Shown here: piece by piece, positions 1 to 6,376 of the stretch
Layout: every line of letters starts with the position of its first letter
How positions within the stretch are numbered: position 1 is the stretch's first letter
Assembly: GCA_937896015.1 (NCBI GenBank)
Contig: CALBLR010000303.1
Span: 1 to 10,399 of the forward strand
Direction: 5' to 3'
DNA length: 10,399 nucleotides
Origin: an uncultured Prevotellaceae bacterium
Lineage (GTDB): Bacteria > Bacteroidota > Bacteroidia > Bacteroidales > Muribaculaceae
Made by a program: the position numbers and the translations under genes
Notes under the pieces: generated by a model
What the model was told of the DNA's origin: nothing
Databases searched by the model: none
Seen by the model: only the letters and a program-made list of their open reading frames with translations

Positions 1-93
1 GTAGTAGATGTCGTCGTAGTCTTGCGACCATGCAGGCATCGAGGCACTGCTCAATGCCATGAGTCCTAATAGTGTTAATAATCTGTACTTCAT
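1..93 (-). CDS. Secreted small protein, N-terminal fragment (partial, runs off left edge)
   Basis: Reading leftwards from the ATG at 93-91, 31 codons are open to the window edge. They encode a classical signal peptide: basic start M-K-Y-R, a hydrophobic core of Leu/Ala/Gly/Met (about residues 5-18), then A-W-S followed by Q24 as the likely signal peptidase I site. The mature part begins with an acidic and aromatic stretch, QDYDDIYY. No lipobox cysteine is present, so a soluble periplasmic or envelope-associated product is more likely than a lipoprotein. The start lies in an AT-rich leader, as usual for Bacteroidota, and no alternative start is visible upstream. Small secreted Bacteroidales proteins with a DDIYY-like motif just after the signal peptide are familiar to me, but this is not enough to name a family. 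The gene is divergent from the ABC-F gene. Function unknown. Confidence 0.72.
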   Translation of the reverse strand, partial: MKYRLLTLLGLMALSSASMPAWSQDYDDIYY

Positions 94-475
94 AATATAA
101 TTACGTTTTTTTGTTTTCTCGTTATCGTTTTGTTGCCTTTTTAGACGCGGTGCTTAACCGAAAGTTTAATTCAAGGCACTAAGTTATAAATATTTCACCG
201 TTTATGCGAGTGCAGCTTTACTTTTGCGCGTCAAATTCACGTTTTTTAAAACACAATTGCCACACTTAGAACTGCATTCAACCATTAAACAGCAAAAATG
301 GTGCTTACTGCATGCAATGCGACATTGCGACCGCTTTAATTCCATTATGGAACGCTTTTTGCCGTGTTGGCACACCAGTGACTTTTTGTCATGCACGGCG
401 GCTGTTTTGGGCAATACTCGGATTTTAGCTACCTTTGCACAGCAATTAGAAAATAATTAGATAGCGAGTACTCAG
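94..475. other. Divergent AT-rich intergenic region
   Basis: This 382-bp stretch separates the leftward secreted-protein gene from the rightward ABC-F gene. It is visibly richer in A+T than the flanking genes, with T-rich runs at about 104-143. The only clear functional element is the rightward promoter at 406-438. A second -7-like match, TA-CT-TTTG, lies at 219-226 on the plus strand but has no TTG at the expected distance upstream. I could not identify a convincing promoter for the leftward gene. Two short open frames (224-460 plus, 202-414 minus) have unprotein-like composition and are not called. No RNA family was recognised. Confidence 0.6.
406..438 (+). promoter_or_regulatory. Bacteroidota-type promoter for the ABC-F / M13 unit
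   Basis: A -33 TTTG at 406-409 is followed, after 20 bp, by TACCTTTGC at 430-438, an exact match to the -7 consensus TAnnTTTG of the Bacteroidota primary sigma factor. Transcription should start near 443-448, leaving a leader of roughly 30 nt before the ATG at 476. The leader is AT-rich and lacks a Shine-Dalgarno sequence, which is normal in this phylum. Confidence 0.8.
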
Positions 476-2419
476 ATGATATCTGTACAGGGACTGACGA
501 TGGAGTTTAACAACCAGTTGTTGTTCGACAACATCAGTTATGTGATAAACAAAAAAGACAAAATAGCACTTGTGGGCAAAAACGGCGCCGGCAAGTCGAC
601 CATGCTTAAAATCATTGCCGGCCTGCAAGAGCCCACTTCGGGTGTGGTGTCGAAGCCCAAGGGCCTCACCATAGGCTACCTGCCGCAGCAAATGTGTCTC
701 ACCGACGGCAACACTGTGAAGCAGGAGGCTGGCAAGGCGTTCGACCACATAAAGGAAATTGATGCCGAACTCGAGCAGGTGAACCAGGAGGTGGCCGACA
801 GCACCGACTACGACAGCGACCGCTACCGGGCGCTGCTCGACAGGCTCACCCATCTCACCGAACTGCAGGCCATGTTCCGCAGCGAGAACGGCGAGGCCGA
901 GATTGAGCGCACGCTGCTGGGCCTCGGCTTTGAGCGTACCGACTTCGACCGCCCCACAAGCGAGTTCAGCGGAGGCTGGCGCATGCGCATCGAGATTGCC
1001 AAACTGCTGCTCAGCAAGCCCGACGTGCTGCTGCTCGATGAGCCCACCAACCACCTCGACATTGAGTCGATCCAGTGGCTCGAAGGCTTCCTGAAAAGTC
1101 ACGGCAACGCACTGCTGCTGGTGAGCCACGACCGCGCGTTTATCGACAATGTGACCAACCGCACCATCGAGATTTCGATGGGCAAGATATATGACTACAA
1201 GGTGAATTATTCGCACTTTGTGGAACTGCGCAAAGAGCGCATCGAGCAGCAGATGCACGCCTATGAGAACCAGCAGAAGATGATTCACGACACCGAGGAG
1301 TTCATCGAGAAGTTCCGCTACAAGCCCACCAAGTCGGTGCAGGTGCAGAGCCGCATAAAGCAGCTGGCCAAAATCGAGCGCATCGAGGTTGATGAGGTCG
1401 ACAATTCGCGCCTGCGCCTCAAGTTCCCGCCAGCGCCGCGCTCGGGCGATTATCCCGTGATTGCCGACGGCCTGTCGAAGACCTACGGCGACCACAATGT
1501 GTTTCACGATGTCACATTCACCATCAAGCGCGGCGAGAAGGTGGCGTTTGTGGGCAAGAACGGTGCGGGCAAGTCTACGCTGGTGAAGTGCATAATGGGC
1601 GAGATTCCCTACGACGGCACACTGAAAATAGGCCACAACGTGAAGATAGGCTACTTTGCGCAAAATCAGGCCCAGCTGCTCGACGGCGAGCTCACGGTGC
1701 ACGACACCATCGACAATGTGGCCGTGGGCGACATCCGCACGCGCATCAACGACATTCTGGGCGCATTCATGTTTGGTGGCCCGGCTTCGGAAAAAAAGGT
1801 GAAGGTGCTTTCTGGAGGCGAGAAGAGCCGCTTGGCTATGATAAAACTGCTGCTTGAGCCGGTGAACCTGCTCATACTCGATGAGCCCACCAACCACCTC
1901 GACATGCGCACCAAGGACATCCTCAAGGATGCCATAAACGCTTTCGACGGCACAGTGATAGTGGTGAGTCACGACCGCGACTTCCTCGACGGCCTTGTGA
2001 GCAAGGTGTATGAGTTTGGCGGAGGTGTGGTGAAGGAGCACTTGGGTGGCATCTACGACTTTCTTGAAAGCAAGCGCATCGAGTCGCTGCACGAGCTTGA
2101 GGTGGACGATAGCCAATCCTCGGTTTCCAAGGCCGCTGCACCCGAAGCCCAGCCCAAGGCCTCTAAACTGAGCTACGAGGAGCAGAAGGAGCGCAACCGC
2201 CAAATTAAGCAGGCCGAGAAAAAGGTGGCGTCGCTCGAAAGCCGCATCAGCGAGCTCGAGGGCGAGATAGCCAAGATTGAAGACTCTCTGGCCCAGGGCA
2301 ACAGTGCCGATGCCGACACCTACAAGCGTCACGCCGCGCTCAGCAGCGAGCTCGAAAGTGTGATGGCGCAGTGGGAGGAGGCCGGCGAGCGGCTTGAACA
2401 GATGAAGAATGACAACTAA
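476..2419 (+). CDS. ABC-F family ATPase (ribosome-associated, Uup/YdiF-like)
   Basis: This 647-aa soluble protein carries two ABC ATPase domains and no membrane segments, the hallmark of ABC-F translation factors. Domain 1 has Walker A GKNGAGKST at 34-42, signature SGGWR at 165-169, Walker B ending in D188-E189 within LLLLDEPTNHLD, and switch H218. Domain 2 has Walker A at 360-368, signature LSGGEKSR at 445-452, D469-E470 and H499. All catalytic residues are intact in both sites. Between the domains is a charged helical linker (about 236-320), with FIEKFRYKPTK at 276-286 in the position of the P-site-tRNA-interaction motif. The C-terminus (567-645) is a Lys/Glu-rich coiled coil as in Uup- and YdiF-type members. 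Known ABC-F proteins bind the ribosomal E site and act on stalled or aberrant translation. The specific subfamily role here is inferred, and nothing points to a dedicated antibiotic-resistance variant. The start follows the promoter by about 35 bp. Confidence 0.93.
   Translation: MISVQGLTMEFNNQLLFDNISYVINKKDKIALVGKNGAGKSTMLKIIAGLQEPTSGVVSKPKGLTIGYLPQQMCLTDGNTVKQEAGKAFDHIKEIDAELEQVNQEVADSTDYDSDRYRALLDRLTHLTELQAMFRSENGEAEIERTLLGLGFERTDFDRPTSEFSGGWRMRIEIAKLLLSKPDVLLLDEPTNHLDIESIQWLEGFLKSHGNALLLVSHDRAFIDNVTNRTIEISMGKIYDYKVNYSHFVELRKERIEQQMHAYENQQKMIHDTEEFIEKFRYKPTKSVQVQSRIKQLAKIERIEVDEVDNSRLRLKFPPAPRSGDYPVIADGLSKTYGDHNVFHDVTFTIKRGEKVAFVGKNGAGKSTLVKCIMGEIPYDGTLKIGHNVKIGYFAQNQAQLLDGELTVHDTIDNVAVGDIRTRINDILGAFMFGGPASEKKVKVLSGGEKSRLAMIKLLLEPVNLLILDEPTNHLDMRTKDILKDAINAFDGTVIVVSHDRDFLDGLVSKVYEFGGGVVKEHLGGIYDFLESKRIESLHELEVDDSQSSVSKAAAPEAQPKASKLSYEEQKERNRQIKQAEKKVASLESRISELEGEIAKIEDSLAQGNSADADTYKRHAALSSELESVMAQWEEAGERLEQMKNDN
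1034..1062 (+). repeat. 29-bp perfect direct repeat, copy 1 (copy 2 at 1877-1905)
   Basis: The DNA encoding LDEPTNHLD of the first Walker B region is identical over 29 bp to that of the second ATPase domain at 1877-1905. The copies are 843 bp (281 codons) apart and in the same reading frame. The repeat reflects the conserved protein motif plus identical codon choice. Recombination between the copies would delete 281 codons without a frameshift. Confidence 0.85.
1877..1905 (+). repeat. 29-bp perfect direct repeat, copy 2 (copy 1 at 1034-1062)
   Basis: Second copy of the identical segment, encoding LDEPTNHLD around E470 of the second ATPase domain. The bases flanking the 29 bp differ from those of copy 1, so the identity ends abruptly on both sides. 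Confidence 0.85.
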
Positions 2420-2439
2420 ATTTTTTATAGTATTTTCAT

Positions 2440-4461
2440 ATGAACAAAAAGAATTGCTTTTTAATGTCGTTGGCGCTGGTGTCGTCGATGGCAGTGAGCG
2501 CCGGCAATCTCGAGAAGGCTGTTGACCGCAGCAATCTTGACACAAGCGTGGCGCCCGGCGAGAACTTTTATCAGTATGCGTGCGGCGGCTGGATGAAGGC
2601 CAATCCGCTCGACCCGCAGTATGCGCGTTTCGGCACATTCGACCAGTTGGCCGAAAACAGCCGCGAGCAGCTGAAGAATCTTATTATGAACCTTGGCGAC
2701 AACCATGCCAAGGGCAGCATTGAGCAGAAGGTGAACGACCTCTTTAAGATGGGCCTCGACAGCGTGCGCCTCAACCGCGAGGGCAACGCTCCGCTCAAGG
2801 CCGACATTGCCAAACTCCAGCAGCTTGGCCGCAATGGCGCCTCGGCAGCCATCGCATGGCTGCACAATGGCATTGCCAACCCGTTTTTTGAGTCGGCAGT
2901 GATGGCCGACCTCAAGAACTCGAGCGTGAACCTGTTCTATCTGTGCCAGGGTGGCCTTGGCCTTGGCGACCGCGACTACTATATTGAGAACGACGCCAAC
3001 ACCGTGAAGGTGCGCAATGCCTATGCCAAATATGTTGAGCAGGTACTCAAACTCGCCGGCTATAAGGGCGGCGACGCCAAGAAGGCTTCGGCCAGCGTGA
3101 TGAAGATTGAGACCGAACTGGCACGCGTGGCCATGTCGCGCGAGGAGCAGCGCGACTACTCAAAGCAATACAACATCTACACCTTGGCACAGCTCAAGAG
3201 CGATTATCCCAACATCGACTGGGACGCATACTTCGGCGGTCTCGGCCTGAGCCGTGTGGACAAGGTGTGTGTGATGCAGCCCAAGTCAATAGCCAAGGTC
3301 AATGAGCTGATGAAGTCGCTAAAGGACAAGGAACTGCAAGACTACCTGGTGTTCAACTACGTGTCGAGCGCAGCCAACTACTTGAGCGACGACTTTATCC
3401 GGGCCGACTTCGATATGTTTTCAAAGACCCTTTCGGGCAAGAAGACCATGCAGCCGCGCTGGAAGCGCTCGCTCAGCGTGCCCAACAATCTGCTGGGCGA
3501 GGCCGTTGGCCAGCTCTATGTGGCCAAGTATTTCCCGCCAGAATCCAAGAAAAAGATGCAGGAGCTGGTCAACAATCTGCGCGTGGCTTTAGGCGAGCAC
3601 ATCGCCAATCTCTCATGGATGAGCCCCAAGACCAAGGTTAATGCACTGGTTAAGCTCAACAGTTTCACCGTGAAGATTGGCTATCCCGACAAGTGGCGCG
3701 ACTACAGTGCTGTGAGCATCGACGCCGCCAACTCGTATTGGGACAATGTGAAGGGCGCAAAGCAGTTTGAGGCACAGTACCAGTATTCGCAGCTGGGCAA
3801 GCCCGTCGACAAGGACCGCTGGCAGATGACACCGCAAACGGTGAACGCCTACTACGACCCTTCGACCAACGAAATTTGCTTCCCTGCCGCAATTCTGCAA
3901 CCGCCGTATTTCGATCCCAAGGCCGACGATGCCAGCAACTATGGCGCAATCGGCGTGGTTATTGGCCACGAGATGACCCACGGATTTGACGACCAGGGCC
4001 GCAATTTCGACCAAAACGGCAACATGGTGGACTGGTGGACTGCCGACGACGCAGCCAAGTTCCAGAAGCTGGCCGACCGCCTCGGCGCGCAATACAGCGC
4101 AGTGGTGGTGGCCGACACTGTTCACGCCAACGGCCAGTTCACAATGGGCGAGAACATTGCCGACCACGGCGGCCTGCGCGTGTCATACAGCGCGTTTAAG
4201 AAAACCGAGCAGGGCAAAGGCAACACCCTCATCGACGGCTTTACCCCCGACCAGCGCTTCTATCTGAGCTATGCCAACGTGTGGGCCGCCAACATCACCA
4301 AAGAGGAGATACTGCGCCGCACCAAGATCGATCCGCACTCGCTGGGCGTGAACCGCGTGAATGTGGCTATCCGCAACCTTGATTCGTTCTTCAACGCATT
4401 CGGCATCAAGGCTGGCGACAAGATGTACCGCGAGCCGGCCGACCGTGTGATTATTTGGTAA
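2440..4461 (+). CDS. Secreted M13-family zinc metallopeptidase (neprilysin/PepO-like)
   Basis: This 673-aa protein starts with a signal peptide (N-K-K, hydrophobic core, V-S-A at 19-21, then G22). It lacks a lipobox, which suggests a soluble periplasmic enzyme. The N-terminal M13 domain spans about 30-420. The catalytic domain follows: N469-A-Y-Y in the substrate-binding strand, the zinc motif H510-E-M-T-H514 followed by GFDDQGR, third ligand E571 in GENIAD with D575, and R639-V-N near the C-terminus, matching the carboxylate-binding Arg of neprilysin. The chain ends in the family-typical tryptophan. All expected active-site residues are present. One small deviation is His576 after GENIAD, where neprilysin has Asn. 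Family members cleave oligopeptides on the amino side of hydrophobic residues; the native substrate here is unknown. The gene begins 20 bp after the ABC-F stop with no recognisable promoter between them, so cotranscription is likely. The product has typical length for bacterial M13 enzymes. Confidence 0.93.
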   Translation: MNKKNCFLMSLALVSSMAVSAGNLEKAVDRSNLDTSVAPGENFYQYACGGWMKANPLDPQYARFGTFDQLAENSREQLKNLIMNLGDNHAKGSIEQKVNDLFKMGLDSVRLNREGNAPLKADIAKLQQLGRNGASAAIAWLHNGIANPFFESAVMADLKNSSVNLFYLCQGGLGLGDRDYYIENDANTVKVRNAYAKYVEQVLKLAGYKGGDAKKASASVMKIETELARVAMSREEQRDYSKQYNIYTLAQLKSDYPNIDWDAYFGGLGLSRVDKVCVMQPKSIAKVNELMKSLKDKELQDYLVFNYVSSAANYLSDDFIRADFDMFSKTLSGKKTMQPRWKRSLSVPNNLLGEAVGQLYVAKYFPPESKKKMQELVNNLRVALGEHIANLSWMSPKTKVNALVKLNSFTVKIGYPDKWRDYSAVSIDAANSYWDNVKGAKQFEAQYQYSQLGKPVDKDRWQMTPQTVNAYYDPSTNEICFPAAILQPPYFDPKADDASNYGAIGVVIGHEMTHGFDDQGRNFDQNGNMVDWWTADDAAKFQKLADRLGAQYSAVVVADTVHANGQFTMGENIADHGGLRVSYSAFKKTEQGKGNTLIDGFTPDQRFYLSYANVWAANITKEEILRRTKIDPHSLGVNRVNVAIRNLDSFFNAFGIKAGDKMYREPADRVIIW

Positions 4462-4469
4462 AAAGCATC

Positions 4470-4512
4470 CTTGCCGCGCTGGTGCCTCGCTTTTTTGCCC
4501 CGCACCGGCAAG
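4470..4512 (+). other. Stem-loop just downstream of the M13 gene
   Basis: CTTGCC at 4470-4475 can pair with GGCAAG at 4507-4512, and GGTGC at 4481-4485 with GCACC at 4502-4506, leaving a 5-nt bulge and a 16-nt loop that contains six T. No U-tract follows the stem, so this is not itself an intrinsic terminator. It precedes the strong terminator at 4533-4586 and may protect the transcript 3' end or compete with the terminator stem. Confidence 0.4.
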
Positions 4513-4532
4513 CAGGCTTCGGTTAATACGGG

Positions 4533-4586
4533 GCACCGCAGTGCGTGCATCATTCCCGCGAATGAGCATCACTGCGGTGCTTTTTT
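4533..4586 (+). terminator. Intrinsic terminator closing the ABC-F / M13 unit
   Basis: An 11-bp perfect stem is formed by GCACCGCAGTG (4533-4543) and CACTGCGGTGC (4570-4580), followed directly by six T (4581-4586). The 26-nt loop can fold further through CATT (4551-4554) with AATG (4561-4564). It sits 71 bp after the M13 stop codon and just before the next promoter. Confidence 0.9.
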
Positions 4587-4610
4587 GTGCCCTGTGGGCA
4601 TCTATCGTGG

Positions 4611-4638
4611 TTTGTATCAATAATTTTTGTATCTTTGC
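4611..4638 (+). promoter_or_regulatory. Bacteroidota-type promoter for the glycogen synthase/phosphorylase unit
   Basis: TATCTTTGC at 4630-4638 matches the -7 consensus TAnnTTTG exactly. The -33 element is weaker: the nearest TTTG (4611-4614) is only 15 bp upstream, while the expected spacing of 19-20 bp falls on GTGG. The ATG lies at 4665, so the leader would be roughly 15-20 nt. The poor -33 could mean lower basal strength or dependence on an activator, which is inference. Confidence 0.7.
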
Positions 4639-4664
4639 ACACACATACAATTTAAAAGCATATA

Positions 4665-6305
4665 ATGTTAGACCTGCTATTTGAAACAAGTTGGGAGGTT
4701 TGCAACAAGGTTGGCGGCATCTATGCGGTGCTGTCGACCAAGGCTAAAACCCTCCAAAAGAAATACAAAGACCGCGTGGTGTTCATTGGCCCCGATGTTT
4801 GGACTCCCGACAACAAATCCCCATTTTTCACAGAATGCAAAACTCCGCTCGATGCCTGGCTGCGCCAAGCCGTGCTGCCGCAGGGCATGACGGTTAGGGT
4901 GGGACGCTGGAATGTGCCCGGCAAGCCCATTGCCGTGCTTGTGAGCTACAAGTCGCTATACAGCTATAAAAACGAGCTATATGCCGAGATGTGGGACCAG
5001 TATCGCGTTGACTCGCTGCACGCCTATGGCGACTACGACGAGTCGTGCATGTTTGCCTATGGTGCGGCCCTGGTGATTGAGAGCATAGTGCTTTGGAGCG
5101 AAAATGCCCAGCGCATTGTGGCTCATTTCGATGAGTGGACCACTGGCATGGGACTCTTGGTGATTAAGAGCCACATGCCTTGGGTGGGCACTGTGTTCAC
5201 CACCCATGCCACATCCATTGGCCGCAGCATTTGCGGCAATGGCAAGCCTCTGTACGACTACATGAGCGGTTACAACGGCGACCAAATGGCATGTGAGCTC
5301 AACATGCAGTCGAAGCATTCGCTTGAGAAGGCCGCGGCCCATGCCGCCGATGTGTTCACCACCGTGAGCGAGGTAACCGCACGCGAGTGCGAGCAGCTGC
5401 TTGAGCGCCGCCCCATGGTCACGCCCAACGCCTTCGAGCCCACATTCGTGCCCAAAGGGGCTAAAATGCGCATGGCGCGCCAGCAGGCCCGCGAGTGCAT
5501 GCTGCGGGTGGCCGGCGCGCTCACCGGCACCGACTTCGCCCCCGACACGCTGATTGTGGCCACCTCGGGACGCTGCGAGTATCGCAACAAGGGGCTTGAC
5601 GTGTGCCTTGATGCTCTAAATGGCCTTCGCAGCCAGCTCGAGCAGGCCAATGCAGAGCGCAAGGTGGTGGCATTCGTGTTTGTGCCCGCTTGGGTCGACA
5701 GCGCGCGCCATGACTTGGCCGTGGCTGTGGCCAGCGGCTCGAAGGCTGGCCTGCCCGATCCCGTCATCACCCACACCATCCACAATCCTGACAGCGACAG
5801 CGTGTATTGCCGCATAAGGTCGCTGGGCTTCACCAACGACGCCGACAGCACTGTGACGGTGATCTACGTGCCGTCGTATCTCAACGGCACCGACGGCATA
5901 TTCAACATGGCCTACTACGACCTGCTTGCTGGCGTTGATGTCACCATGTTCCCGTCATACTACGAGCCGTGGGGCTACACCCCGCTCGAGAGCGTGGCCT
6001 TCGGTGTGCCCACAGTCACCACCAATCTGTCGGGCTTCGGCCAGTGGGTGCTCAGCTCCTGTGGCGACGACTTTGCACAGACTGGCGTCAGAGTGGTGCC
6101 TCGCACCGACTCAAGCTACCACCAAACGGTGGACGGTGTGCAGAGCGCCGTGGCCGAGGTGTGGCGATGGGACAGCGCCATGGCGCAGAAGGCGGGCCGC
6201 AACGCACAGAAGACGGCGAAACTCGCCACGTGGGACAAGTTTATGGCTTACTATTACGAGGCCTACGACCGCGCGCTTGAGTGCGCAGCCTCGCGCAAGA
6301 AATGA
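4665..6305 (+). CDS. GT3-family glycogen synthase (eukaryote-like type)
   Basis: The 546-aa enzyme extends alpha-1,4-glucan chains from a sugar nucleotide in the cytoplasm. It belongs to GT3, the fungal/animal glycogen synthase family, not the GT5 GlgA type of E. coli. Evidence: the N-terminal donor-binding region [13 protein letters not shown] (7-19), HFDEW at 154-158, TTHATSIGR at 179-187, VTPNAFE in mid-protein, and [13 protein letters not shown] at 430-442 followed by NLSGFG. E434 and E442 fall exactly at the spacing of the two conserved glutamates of yeast Gsy2 (E509/E517). The protein is much shorter than the animal enzymes and lacks their phosphorylated N- and C-terminal extensions. 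The C-terminal region after the catalytic motif, where the eukaryotic glucose-6-phosphate-sensing Arg cluster lies, has few arginines, so that allosteric control may be absent. The donor (UDP- or ADP-glucose) cannot be told from sequence. It is followed by a phosphorylase gene, making a synthesis/breakdown pair. Confidence 0.93.
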   Translation: MLDLLFETSWEVCNKVGGIYAVLSTKAKTLQKKYKDRVVFIGPDVWTPDNKSPFFTECKTPLDAWLRQAVLPQGMTVRVGRWNVPGKPIAVLVSYKSLYSYKNELYAEMWDQYRVDSLHAYGDYDESCMFAYGAALVIESIVLWSENAQRIVAHFDEWTTGMGLLVIKSHMPWVGTVFTTHATSIGRSICGNGKPLYDYMSGYNGDQMACELNMQSKHSLEKAAAHAADVFTTVSEVTARECEQLLERRPMVTPNAFEPTFVPKGAKMRMARQQARECMLRVAGALTGTDFAPDTLIVATSGRCEYRNKGLDVCLDALNGLRSQLEQANAERKVVAFVFVPAWVDSARHDLAVAVASGSKAGLPDPVITHTIHNPDSDSVYCRIRSLGFTNDADSTVTVIYVPSYLNGTDGIFNMAYYDLLAGVDVTMFPSYYEPWGYTPLESVAFGVPTVTTNLSGFGQWVLSSCGDDFAQTGVRVVPRTDSSYHQTVDGVQSAVAEVWRWDSAMAQKAGRNAQKTAKLATWDKFMAYYYEAYDRALECAASRKK

Positions 6306-6314
6306 TTACCGGCA

Positions 6315-6333
6315 CCGCACACGTGCAGTGCGG
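6315..6333 (+). other. Hairpin in the glycogen synthase-phosphorylase gap
   Basis: CCGCAC (6315-6320) pairs perfectly with GTGCGG (6328-6333) around a 7-nt loop, starting 10 nt after the synthase stop codon. No T-run follows, so read-through into the phosphorylase gene is expected. The hairpin may stabilise the upstream message or set the expression ratio of the two genes. If the phosphorylase instead starts at 6302, this DNA would be coding. Confidence 0.35.
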
Positions 6334-6376
6334 CAAGCATACAGTTACTAATAGAAACAATTACAAACCCTTGTTT

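Noticed and set aside
318..331. Short repeat TGCGAC twice, 8 bp apart, as a possible operator
   Set aside because: Six-base repeats next to the TGCATGCA palindrome are too short to support a binding site without conservation data.
202..414. A possible 70-aa minus-strand small protein in the divergent region
   Set aside because: It overlaps the other random frame, has an unusual Cys/Lys-rich composition without spaced metal-binding motifs, and has no promoter.
224..460. A possible 78-aa plus-strand small protein ahead of the ABC-F gene
   Set aside because: The composition looks random (many Cys, His, Phe, Gln), it runs through the -33 and -7 elements of the promoter, and no homologue or motif comes to mind.
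446..2638. A 730-codon open frame on the minus strand covering the whole ABC-F gene and the start of the M13 gene
   Set aside because: It is antisense to two strongly supported genes. Its His/Leu/Val/Ala-rich composition has no recognisable motifs, and it is the expected result of GC-rich wobble positions on the opposite strand.
6281..6376. A phosphorylase start inside the glycogen synthase gene (6281)
   Set aside because: It would add 32 non-family residues encoded by synthase sequence. ATG 6377 gives the family-like N-terminus in an AT-rich context.
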